Assembly: GCA_048266425.1 (NCBI GenBank)
Contig: JBLWZN010000020.1
Location: 1 to 64,000 of the forward strand
Source of the DNA: Cerina sp048266425
GTDB taxonomy: Bacteria; Bacteroidota; Bacteroidia; Flavobacteriales; Flavobacteriaceae
Length of the DNA: 64,000 nucleotides
Direction: 5' to 3'
The notes beneath the pieces were generated by a model. It saw nothing but the letters and a program-made list of their open reading frames with translations, did not search any database and had not been told where the DNA came from. Positions 9,771-18,234 of this stretch are shown here, piece by piece (within the stretch, counting starts at the first letter, position 1; each line of letters opens with the position of its first letter). Made by a program: the position numbers and the translations under genes.

Positions 9771-12047
9771 TTACTTGTTTTTGAACGCATTATAATTGGG
9801 CTGTGCTCCCATTACGAATACAAGGTCTTTGGCGTTCATTATTTGATCAAAGGATATAAAGGGTTCGTTTAAAGGAATTCCATCCAATGTTACGGATTGA
9901 ATATATTTATTTTCATCCGACAGGTTATTTGCAATAATTCTAAACGATTTAGAGCTTCCGTCTTTTGATAAATTTAGATTAAGTTCAGGAAATTGTGGTG
10001 CACCAATCGCATAAATTTCTGTACCTGGGGTTACGGGATAGAATCCCATTACCCCAAAAACATACCAAGCGGACATTTGTCCACAATCATCGTTTCCATT
10101 GATGCCCAATGGGCTGTTTCTGTAATTTTCTTCAGAAGTATGCTTACGGATAAGTGCCTGAGTCTTCCATGGTTGGCCGCAATAATCGAATAAATAGGCA
10201 TAGTGGTGGCCTGGCTCATTATCATGGCGATAGTGGTTGTCATCGAAATTTTCGTTTAATTTTTGAGCAAATTTCTCTTTGCCCCCAAAAAGTTTGATCA
10301 TGCCGGGTATATCGTGCATGGCCCCAAAAAGATAGGTCCAACGGCCACCTTCGGTAAATCCTTCCTGCGAATTGGGATGCCAATCCCCATTAAAAATGCG
10401 AGCGTTTAGAAATTCCGTTTTTGGGTTATATAGATTCTTGTAGTTCTTGCTCCAGACCATCAGTCTTTTATAGTCATCGGTTTTACCCAAATCATTGGCC
10501 ATTTGTGCTATAGAATAGTCGTCGATGCCAAATTCAATAGTACGGGTCACGGATTCCCTAGTCCGGTCCGCGGCCACATATCCTAGGGAATGATAATAGG
10601 TTAGTCCACCTCTAGCTTCGTATAATACTCCTTCGTCCCGATCACCCCAGTCCTTTTCCGTATCTCGTACGGGGGGCTCAAATGCATCCTTTCGGATAGC
10701 TTCATAGGCAAGATCGACATCATAATCCCTAAATCCTTTCATATATGCATCCGCAATAACGGCATCGGCATGTGTCCCAACCATTATATTGGTGTAGGTA
10801 GGGTTGGGCCACTTGGGCAGCCAACCCCCTTCTTTATACATCTGTAACAGGGATTGTATCATGGGTCCGACGCGTTCCGGCTGGGTAAAATGCAGCAAAG
10901 GATGCAATGCCCTAAATGTATCCCATAGGGAATAGTCATTATAAGATACACCTTCATGGACTTTATCGTCAAAGGGACTGTAGTATTGCCCATATTCGGA
11001 AAATTCCCTAGGGAACAACATGGTATGGAAAAGAGCGGTATAGAAAATGGTCTTTTGATTGTCGGAGGCACCTTTGACTGCTATCCGACTTAAATTTTCC
11101 TGCCAGATATCACGAGTTTTCTTAACGGTGCCGTCAAAATCCCAATCTGGTATTTCCATGGATAGGTTTTTTAGTGCTTGTTCCAGACTAATAAACGAGG
11201 TGGCGATTTTTACCCGTACCATTTCATTTTTTTTAGTTTTAAAGCTGATGTATGCACCCATCCGTGCACCGATCTGTGTTTTGCCCATTTTAGTAATTTG
11301 CGGCTCATTCCGAAAAGAGTTCCAGGTTCCAAAGGATTCGAACGGCTTATCGAACTGTATAACATAGTAACCTTTAAAGTTGGCAAGTGGTGGACCAAGA
11401 TGGGAAGACATCCGTTCGGGGTTATAACCTGTGATTTCTTTTTTCTCCGCATCGATTTGCAGTTTGCCCTGAAAATCTTTTTTGTTTTCGGTGATGTTTA
11501 TTCCTTGGATAATTATATGTGATTCCTCGGACTCTGGGAACGTAAATTGGAATATTCCGCAACGGGAAGCAGCAGCTATTTCTCCTTTTATCTGTTTTGG
11601 TCCGCTATCCATGGTTACAGAATAATAGTATGATTTGGATTCTTCGTTCTTGTGGGAAAAGGGTAATGCTCGATCATTGGGCAAGAGCTTTAATTTTCCT
11701 ATTTGTGGCATTACGCTTACATATCCATAATCTCCCATCCAAACGGTTGGCTGATGGGTGGCCATAAAACCCTTAACAGAAGTATCTTCAAATACATAGG
11801 GCATCTCACTAATCTTGTTCTCCCTGGTTTGGGCTACAAAATTGGTCATGGCAAAAGGAGTACCCACACAAGGCATGGTTCCCCCACCATCTTTTCCCTC
11901 ACTAAAGCCCAGAGCCGAAGTTCCAATTAAGGGGTTTACATGATCCACGGCCATTTTTCCCTGGGCTCGTAGCAATTGAAGTCCTATTGAAAGAATAAAT
12001 ACGGAATAAAACGTAATTTTATAAATGTTTTTTTTCCTGCTCTTCAT
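9771..12047 (-). CDS. GH92 family alpha-mannosidase, secreted
   Basis: The start chosen is the ATG at 12047 (MKSRKKNIYKITFYS), which leads straight into a signal peptide ending near LLRAQ; an ATG nine codons upstream (12074) is possible. About 758 residues. GH92 features: VDHVNPLIGTS and GGTMPCVGTPFAMT at the N-terminus, a central catalytic (alpha/alpha)6 region with SLWDTFRALHPLL, NEPGHHYAYLFDYCGQPWKTQ split across the active site, and GNDDCGQMSAWYVFGVMG. The family removes alpha-mannose, mostly 1,2-linked, with Ca2+. It overlaps the upstream metallophosphoesterase by 29 bp, so the two are co-transcribed. Confidence 0.92.
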   Translation of the reverse strand: MKSRKKNIYKITFYSVFILSIGLQLLRAQGKMAVDHVNPLIGTSALGFSEGKDGGGTMPCVGTPFAMTNFVAQTRENKISEMPYVFEDTSVKGFMATHQPTVWMGDYGYVSVMPQIGKLKLLPNDRALPFSHKNEESKSYYYSVTMDSGPKQIKGEIAAASRCGIFQFTFPESEESHIIIQGINITENKKDFQGKLQIDAEKKEITGYNPERMSSHLGPPLANFKGYYVIQFDKPFESFGTWNSFRNEPQITKMGKTQIGARMGAYISFKTKKNEMVRVKIATSFISLEQALKNLSMEIPDWDFDGTVKKTRDIWQENLSRIAVKGASDNQKTIFYTALFHTMLFPREFSEYGQYYSPFDDKVHEGVSYNDYSLWDTFRALHPLLHFTQPERVGPMIQSLLQMYKEGGWLPKWPNPTYTNIMVGTHADAVIADAYMKGFRDYDVDLAYEAIRKDAFEPPVRDTEKDWGDRDEGVLYEARGGLTYYHSLGYVAADRTRESVTRTIEFGIDDYSIAQMANDLGKTDDYKRLMVWSKNYKNLYNPKTEFLNARIFNGDWHPNSQEGFTEGGRWTYLFGAMHDIPGMIKLFGGKEKFAQKLNENFDDNHYRHDNEPGHHYAYLFDYCGQPWKTQALIRKHTSEENYRNSPLGINGNDDCGQMSAWYVFGVMGFYPVTPGTEIYAIGAPQFPELNLNLSKDGSSKSFRIIANNLSDENKYIQSVTLDGIPLNEPFISFDQIMNAKDLVFVMGAQPNYNAFKNK

Positions 12048-14001
12048 AATTATTGTATTTCTGGCGATCTCCATTTTTTAACGTAAAAATTTCTCCGGTA
12101 TCCAAGTTAAATTCAAAATGATCAGATGGTGCCCCGTTTAAGAATTTGTGCAATATTGACATCAATTCAATAATGTCCGTTTTCATACCATCATTGTCAT
12201 CCATGGATTCCTTGATTGTTAGGAAGGAATTTATGATCAACTGATATTCTGCCAATTTTTCTTGTCCAATATCCGGAAAGGCAAGTTGGTCTGCACTTCT
12301 TAGGCGATAAAGGTCAAAGAAGACGTCGAATCCGGACCAACTCCTGAATTTCTGAATGGACAAGTTGTTTTCCTTAGCCTGATTAATTGCTTTTTCCCAA
12401 TATATCGAAGATTTTTCAGAATCGCCGCGCAATTTTTTAAGCAATTCTTTTAGAGTTAGGCTGTGGTTGGTCTGAGATAGCGCTAAAAGCTCATCCCCTG
12501 AAATTGATAACATAAAATCTTTAAAATCGATGGGCCATTCCTTTTGTAAAAAGCGCAACCTTACCAATTCCTTTAAATGCCAATCCGTAAATTCATGATA
12601 GTTATTGGAAGTTAGAATCTCCCTGTTCCATATAGTGCCGTCCCTGATACTATCCAAATATTTATATTCCTGATTATAAAGGTCAAAAAATCCGTCGAAA
12701 TGGGAAACGGAATCTATTACCACAGTTTGAAGATCCACTATGTTGTTTTTCTTAATGGTGAGTATTTTATACGCGGGCAGATATGCGGCCAATGAAGGCA
12801 CTTGAATATTTACCAAGGTATTTCCTCTTTCTGTGGTCCTTACACCTGTGTCGTTTATATGCATGTGTCCCCCAAAATGAATGTTTAGGCCGGCATCCGC
12901 AAAAATGCGCGCTACCTCTTCATGGGGAACACGATGTATTTGAAGTTTTTCTCCAATGGTCAGATTATTTATTTGTTCGGATGCACCATCATTAAAATCA
13001 ACCATTGGGTAATGGCTAAAAGCAATCAATTTCTTTTCCCTTCGTTTAGCTTCCTTGGCAACTTTAGCCACCCATTCAATAAGGTATTGTCTATATTTTA
13101 TAACGTTGTTGTACCCTGTACCGTCATTTATATAAGTGGTTTTGCCATTGGAATCTTCCTTTTTAAGATAGGTGTTTCCGTCAAGCGCCAATAACCAAAG
13201 CCCATTCACCGGTTCTACCAGATAGCTGATGTCAGGAATTGGAATGCCATTGCTGGGAATAGTATAGCTTCGATTCTCTAAGAGTGCCGATTCTTTTGCC
13301 TCCTTAAAATTATAGGAATCATAATCGTATTTGGAAAATGGAGTTTCCCAGTAGATATAATCCTTCTTTGGAAAAAAACCAAAATTCCCGAGTATTCCCG
13401 TAATTTTTGAATATCCCAAATTTTTGATATCCTGCGTTATTACGACTGGATTTTCCGAATTTGGATTAAATTTATATAATCCTTCGGTACTCATAATGGG
13501 TTGGGGCTTTCCGCCATTGCCCAAAAAATCATTTTTTCCGCTTTCCCTCCCGAATGGTTGTACTACATCGTGGTTCCCATCAGTTAGAAAAAAGGTGATC
13601 CCATAGTTTTTTGAATAGTCCTCCAAAATTTTCGTTAGACCTCGAACATGGACCGTCTGTCCGTCATCCGAGAAATCTCCTGGAACAATGACCAACTTTA
13701 TATTTCTTTGTGCCACATTGTCAAGGGCGGCCAGGAACGCAAAATAATTTTCGTTGAAGATCCTAGTGGAACGTAATTGACTTCCCATGGTCCTTATAAG
13801 TGTATATTTTCCATTCTCAGGATTCTTTATGCCCCGGTAGTCATTGTCCCGAAATTGTCCATACACATCTTGTAAGTGTATATCCGATAGTACCGCAATT
13901 TGAAGCCCCTCTATTGTTTTTGTCTTCTCAGGAGAACAGGAGTTCGATAATAAAAGGATAACAATTATTATCAATATATGTAATTTTCCTTGTATGCCCA
14001 T
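12019..14001 (-). CDS. Metallophosphoesterase, lipoprotein
   Basis: A 660-residue protein with an N-terminal membrane segment and lipobox LLLSNSC (Cys22). The calcineurin-like dinuclear-metal motifs are complete: SDIH (39-42), GDFSDD (108-113), GNHD (142-145), SHYP and FGGHMH further on. It hydrolyses phosphomono- or diesters outside the cytoplasm; the substrate is unknown. The roughly 250 residues after the GGHMH box match no domain I recognise. The gene overlaps the GH92 gene, suggesting joint action on phosphorylated mannose glycans. An acid sphingomyelinase-type or purple-phosphatase-type activity cannot be excluded. Confidence 0.85.
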   Translation of the reverse strand: MGIQGKLHILIIIVILLLSNSCSPEKTKTIEGLQIAVLSDIHLQDVYGQFRDNDYRGIKNPENGKYTLIRTMGSQLRSTRIFNENYFAFLAALDNVAQRNIKLVIVPGDFSDDGQTVHVRGLTKILEDYSKNYGITFFLTDGNHDVVQPFGRESGKNDFLGNGGKPQPIMSTEGLYKFNPNSENPVVITQDIKNLGYSKITGILGNFGFFPKKDYIYWETPFSKYDYDSYNFKEAKESALLENRSYTIPSNGIPIPDISYLVEPVNGLWLLALDGNTYLKKEDSNGKTTYINDGTGYNNVIKYRQYLIEWVAKVAKEAKRREKKLIAFSHYPMVDFNDGASEQINNLTIGEKLQIHRVPHEEVARIFADAGLNIHFGGHMHINDTGVRTTERGNTLVNIQVPSLAAYLPAYKILTIKKNNIVDLQTVVIDSVSHFDGFFDLYNQEYKYLDSIRDGTIWNREILTSNNYHEFTDWHLKELVRLRFLQKEWPIDFKDFMLSISGDELLALSQTNHSLTLKELLKKLRGDSEKSSIYWEKAINQAKENNLSIQKFRSWSGFDVFFDLYRLRSADQLAFPDIGQEKLAEYQLIINSFLTIKESMDDNDGMKTDIIELMSILHKFLNGAPSDHFEFNLDTGEIFTLKNGDRQKYNNYEEQEKKHL

Positions 14002-14576
14002 GGAGAATAAATGCGTGAATTATTTGGTATATTTTATTGAATCATGTGTTTAGTCCACCATTTTCTTTAATAGTCCGACTTCGTCATTTTTATCATTTGA
14101 AAATGTTGTTTCATTCAAAACAACGATAAATTAATGATTGTGGAAATATTAGGGTTATAAATATTATGCAAAGGTTTGCATGGTCTACTTTGGGGGTATT
14201 TATTTAGTTTAGTTTAGAGAAGGAACTTGAAATGCCTTTTTCCTAAAAATGATGAATGTTGTAGCGCTATTTAAACATCCTGCTCAATTGAATTTAATTT
14301 TTACCAAATTGGCATGAAAATCCAATCCAATATAGATATGTTATAATTTGTAATATGCTTTATTTCAATTGGTTGTTAAAGTTTTGCGTCCTGCATCCTT
14401 CGGCATATTGGACATTTGTATTTTAGTGAACATTTTGAGTTCATTAGGTTAGAGAACAAAGGACTTGCTGATTTTGATAAACAAACGCAACTATTCCAGC
14501 GAACAAGGCTAATCATAATTTTGTAAATAATAAATTCTAACCATGGATTAAAGGATGTAGAAATGTAAGGCGAGAT
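14002..14576. other. AT-rich non-coding stretch, no gene seen
   Basis: This stretch upstream of the metallophosphoesterase must hold that gene's promoter, but I see no convincing -33/-7 pair, no open frame with coding character, no tRNA, and no copy of the right-hand attachment sequence. It ends where the GC-rich repeats of the mobile element begin. Confidence 0.6.
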
Positions 14577-14630
14577 TAAGGGTTTGTTTTTGGTTGATTC
14601 GATATCATATTACTCCGAGCATAGGAAGTA

Positions 14631-14788
14631 GGAAAGCCCTCCACTCCAGTCCACCTTTCCGGACAGGTTCCACCGCTCGATAGGTAAGCCCTTCCCTTCG
14701 GATTTCCCCGCCCCCTCGGTGCCGCGCCAAAGCACAGAGGGAGAAAAACCCCTTGTCCTTTCTTTTCCCTACGCACATAAGCCAATTT
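14631..14788. repeat. GC-rich direct repeat, copy 1
   Basis: This segment aligns with 15033-15188 over about 155 bp at roughly three-quarters identity. The shared core includes CCGCCCCCTCGGTGCCGCGCC, split as CCGCCCCCTCG plus GTGCCGCGCC, then GAGAAAAACCCCTTG. Both copies are much richer in G+C than the AT-rich DNA around them. Open frames occur in both, but they differ between copies and look like repeat by-products. Confidence 0.75.
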
Positions 14789-14811
14789 TCGCTGAATCTA
14801 CACCTCTAGGG

Positions 14812-14847
14812 ATAATTATATATTTAATTAATTAAATATATAATTAT
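14812..14847. repeat. 36-bp perfect AT palindrome
   Basis: The left half, ATAATTATATATTTAATT, is followed immediately by its exact reverse complement, with no spacer and no G or C. It sits between the two GC-rich repeats. Such a palindrome can extrude a cruciform or bind a dimeric protein, and is a plausible replication or transfer site of the mobile element; its function is unknown. Confidence 0.9.
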
Positions 14848-15032
14848 ATGTTTTTAAAGCATTGATAATAAATATTTTATGGATAATGGGAGTGGAAATA
14901 TACTAAATATGTATTTCTTTTTCCTTTGACCGGAATTATTGCGATTTATGATATTTGACAATCTTCAACCTAGTTCTGAGAGATGGTGCCAGCTTGGAAA
15001 ACGATATAAAACCCCAAGCCCCTGCGGGAGCG

Positions 15033-15188
15033 GGAAAACCCTCCCCTCCGATCCTCCAATTCCGGATAGGTTGCACCGCCCAAAAAGGAAGCCCCTCCGC
15101 TCCGGATCTTCCCGCCCCCTCGGTGCCGCGCCGAAGCCCAAGGGGAGAAAAACCCCTTGCTCTTCTTTCCCCTAACCACAATAATCCA
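15033..15188. repeat. GC-rich direct repeat, copy 2
   Basis: The second copy of the repeat at 14631-14788. Here the internal hairpin is perfect: AAGGGG, seven-base loop AGAAAAA, CCCCTT. It ends just before the TATATGG-phased motifs and the mob operon. Confidence 0.75.
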
Positions 15189-15255
15189 CTTTTTTTATGT
15201 TTCCCCGGCATTTTTTCAAGACCAAATAAGACCATTTAAAAATGCTGTTTGGTCC

Positions 15256-15282
15256 CATATGGCCTTATATGGCCCTATATGG
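15256..15282. repeat. Three 10-bp-phased (C/T)ATATGG motifs, left set
   Basis: CATATGG at 15256, TATATGG at 15266 and TATATGG at 15276 are spaced exactly 10 bp, one helical turn. Two copies with the same spacing occur next to the integrase at 19537 and 19547. The arrangement resembles arm-type or accessory-protein sites for integration/excision, or iterons. Confidence 0.6.
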
Positions 15283-15351
15283 TTTTGACACGTAAAATAC
15301 TGATAATAAGATTATTATAACCGAAAATCATTTTCTATATTTATATGTAAT

Positions 15352-15416
15352 TATCCGTTTTGACGGATAGCAAGTTGTATTCTAAGTAACTTAGAATTGC
15401 CTACTTCTGACGAAGT
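15352..15416 (+). other. Candidate oriT: three consecutive hairpins upstream of mobC
   Basis: Three inverted repeats lie in 65 bp: TATCCGT/ACGGATA (15352-15358 and 15363-15369), ATTCTAAGT/ACTTAGAAT (15379-15387 and 15389-15397) and ACTTC/GAAGT (15403-15407 and 15412-15416). They end 24 bp before the mobC ATG. Transfer origins of mobilizable elements usually sit next to the mob genes and contain inverted repeats near nic. The nic site itself cannot be named from sequence alone. Confidence 0.5.
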
Positions 15417-15440
15417 GTTTGACCTAAAAAAACGCAGGGA

Positions 15441-15827
15441 ATGGAACAAGGGAAAAGGGGACGAAAACGATTGGGGAACAGGAAGCGGTACCACAACGTA
15501 ATGCTCCGTTTCAACGATGCGGAATATGAAAGGCTGAAGAAAATTGCGGGATCCTACAACCTTGATATTTCAGAAAGGGGAACCATAAGCCCACTCTTGA
15601 GAAGATTGGTCCTGCGCACGGGATCGGAAGAAAAGGACCGACTACCGGACACCTCCGATCTGGCATACCATATCAACAGGATCGGCAGGAACATCAACCA
15701 ACTGGTAAAACTGGCGCACTACAAGAACCGGAGAAGCCCGAACAGCAGTCTGACGGAAGAGATACTAAGGACCAACGGGCTACTGCACGAACTTATCGAA
15801 ATCACATTGGAAGGACAAACGGGATGA
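15441..15827 (+). CDS. mobC: MobC-like relaxosome accessory protein
   Basis: A 128-residue basic protein with a ribbon-helix-helix-like N-terminal part (YHNVMLRFNDAEYERLKKIA) and the NRIGRNINQLVKLAH segment typical of MobC-family mobilisation proteins. MobC proteins bind oriT and help the relaxase open DNA. Its stop overlaps the relaxase start by 4 bp (ATGA), which is the usual mobC-relaxase arrangement and supports translational coupling. Confidence 0.85.
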   Translation: MEQGKRGRKRLGNRKRYHNVMLRFNDAEYERLKKIAGSYNLDISERGTISPLLRRLVLRTGSEEKDRLPDTSDLAYHINRIGRNINQLVKLAHYKNRRSPNSSLTEEILRTNGLLHELIEITLEGQTG

Positions 15828-18106
15828 TCGGAAGGATACTATATCGGGAAAGCTGCCAGGGCGTACTGAACTATGTGTTCGGCAAGGAGGGCATGCGCAT
15901 TCTCGGATATGGCAACATGTACTCCCAGGACATATCGAAAAAGTTCTTCGCCAGCGTGCTCCATTTCCAGGGACAGCGCAACGCCACAAAGAACCGCTAT
16001 GCCCATATCACCCTGAACCTTCCCCGTGGCGAACACCTTGATGACAGGACCTTCCATGAGGTCTCCAATGAATACATGGAACACATGGGCTATGGGGAAC
16101 AGCCCTACGTAACGGTACGGCACACCGATACCAAGCACGAGCATGTCCATATCATAACCACCAATGTGGACGAATCCGGAAAGGTGCTCGGAACCTTCAA
16201 CAGCTACCGAAGGAACATCTCCACCCAGAAATACCTGGAAAGGAAGTTCGGCCTTACCCCATCCCCAGAAACACGACAAGAAAAGGAACTCCCACAATAC
16301 GAAATGCCGGAATTCAAGAACGAGGACACCAACGGGGTCCGGTTCTATATACAGGACATAACAAACAACGCCATCCAGAAGTATAGGGTAAGGAGCTTTA
16401 AGGAATTGGCCGAACTATTAAGACCGCACCATATCCAGGTAAAAACCGTGAACCACAATGGCAGGCTGGGCGTATCGTTCGGCATCGAAATAAAGAACGG
16501 CTACCGGTCGAGGTTTATCAACGGGTATACCGTCCATCCACAACTGAGCGGACCAAAACTGCAAAAGATGTTCGAGCTAAACCAAAAATCAAAACTGTTG
16601 CCCATGGCCAAGAAACGGTTGGAAAAACAACTAAGGACAACCTACAGCCTCTTCAGGGCAATAGACCCCAAAGACCTTCCCGATATCCTAGGATTGCACC
16701 AAAACTTGGACTGCAGGCTAGAATACAATGAACATGGAAAAGCCGTGGACTTTACCATCTATGACAAATCGGGATATGTCCTAAGGAGCAAGGAAATAGC
16801 GGAGGATATCGGAATACTGGAAAACCAAGAGCTGTTCGAGAGCGAATATACCCGGATGCATGAAGAGAGCCTACAGCTGCAGCTGGAAATGCAACGTTGC
16901 ATCAGGGAAGCCTACCATAATACCTATCAAGCAACAAGGAACAAGACCCTTTACTCGGAACATATCGAGAGGATGCCAATAATGTCCATAGTGAGGGAAA
17001 TGGCGAAGTCGGAACGATCTAGGTTCCTCCAAAAATATATGCACGGCGACAAGGAAAAACTGGGCGACCTGATACGGTCCCAGTTCGACATAGTAAATGA
17101 CAAGCTTTACGTTACAGAATCGATAAAGGAAGAACAGAAACTAAATGAAAAGGCGGAGCTTATAAAACAAGTAATCGAAAAACAGCTATTAGAACCCACA
17201 AAACAAACGGGAGTCCTGCATGAACTTATCCAAAGCCTTGGCACCAGATACGACAACGGCACCCTGACCTACGCAAACTCCAACAGGCACAAGGTCAACT
17301 TGGATATTGGCCATGTATCAATACCAAACAAAATCGATTTTTATGCCTCCCCGGGCTTTATAAAGGAGAACGAAAAGGTATTGGACGGACTCTTGAACGA
17401 CAGAACGGCAAAAGAGATCAAACCAAGCCCGACCGCGATATTCCTGCCGTTGATGTTCCCGAGCTTCTATAGTGCAATGGACCCAAAATACAGACAGCGG
17501 TTTGACAAGCTGGTCCTGAAGACCTACTGTAGATATGCGGAGCGGATGCACGTACCCTTCGAGAAATCCCCGAAGGACTACATGCAGTTCTTCAATGCCA
17601 AAGGCTTCCATTTTATAAGAAGGGAAGAAAAGCTGTGCATCGCTTCGATATATTCCAAGGAGCCGGTATACGTTCCGCTTCCAAAGAGAACGCAGGCCTA
17701 TCTGGAATCAACGAACGGCCTGAACAAGATCTTGTATGATCAGACAGAAACTTTGGCCGATATCAAAACCGACGGGCAGGACAATTTGAAAAGGTTATGG
17801 TCCGCCCATCTGATGGAGCGGGGGCAATATCGGAAGGCGGCCTACTTGTATATTTTAGAGGGAGTTACGCCGAACCTCCCGTTACAGATAATGGAACATC
17901 ACATGGGGAACGGGTTCAAGGAGGCGTTGGTCGCTGTTTCCAAAAAACGCATCGATGCAGAACACGGACGCTTTCTAAGAAGGGGAATCTATGCCCTGGG
18001 CAATCTGTTTGCCAGCAGAATCCACAAAGAGGAAGAAGCCTTCAACGGCTTCAAGGACGAGATGACGGACTGGTCCAAGTACAAGGGCAGGGGTCTTTCG
18101 ATATAG
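15824..18106 (+). CDS. Relaxase / mobilization nuclease
   Basis: A 760-residue relaxase of the Bacteroides-type family. The N-terminal 130 residues hold the nuclease: a candidate nucleophile Tyr in the first 25 residues (LYRESCQGVLNYVFGKEG), the YAHITLNLPRGE segment, and the metal-binding triad in RHTDTKHEHVHI. It would nick oriT, remain covalently bound and lead single-strand transfer through a helper's secretion system. The long C-terminal region shows no helicase or primase motif that I recognise. The gene is more G+C-rich than its surroundings, a sign of transfer. Confidence 0.9.
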   Translation: MIGRILYRESCQGVLNYVFGKEGMRILGYGNMYSQDISKKFFASVLHFQGQRNATKNRYAHITLNLPRGEHLDDRTFHEVSNEYMEHMGYGEQPYVTVRHTDTKHEHVHIITTNVDESGKVLGTFNSYRRNISTQKYLERKFGLTPSPETRQEKELPQYEMPEFKNEDTNGVRFYIQDITNNAIQKYRVRSFKELAELLRPHHIQVKTVNHNGRLGVSFGIEIKNGYRSRFINGYTVHPQLSGPKLQKMFELNQKSKLLPMAKKRLEKQLRTTYSLFRAIDPKDLPDILGLHQNLDCRLEYNEHGKAVDFTIYDKSGYVLRSKEIAEDIGILENQELFESEYTRMHEESLQLQLEMQRCIREAYHNTYQATRNKTLYSEHIERMPIMSIVREMAKSERSRFLQKYMHGDKEKLGDLIRSQFDIVNDKLYVTESIKEEQKLNEKAELIKQVIEKQLLEPTKQTGVLHELIQSLGTRYDNGTLTYANSNRHKVNLDIGHVSIPNKIDFYASPGFIKENEKVLDGLLNDRTAKEIKPSPTAIFLPLMFPSFYSAMDPKYRQRFDKLVLKTYCRYAERMHVPFEKSPKDYMQFFNAKGFHFIRREEKLCIASIYSKEPVYVPLPKRTQAYLESTNGLNKILYDQTETLADIKTDGQDNLKRLWSAHLMERGQYRKAAYLYILEGVTPNLPLQIMEHHMGNGFKEALVAVSKKRIDAEHGRFLRRGIYALGNLFASRIHKEEEAFNGFKDEMTDWSKYKGRGLSI

Positions 18107-18234
18107 GATTTAGAAGAATGGATCCCAACTGGAATTTTGCACCCTCACGGGCGCTTTTCTGTGGATAGGGGAAAGAAGAGAAACGGGTTTTGTTATTCCG
18201 CAGGTGATATTACCAAGAGACCGATACAGGAAAA

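Noticed and set aside
14576..15239. Small open frames on both strands in the GC-rich repeats
   Set aside because: They exist because the repeats are GC-rich and stop-poor, they differ in frame between the two copies, and they have odd composition (Arg, Gly, Pro). No start region or coding bias supports them.
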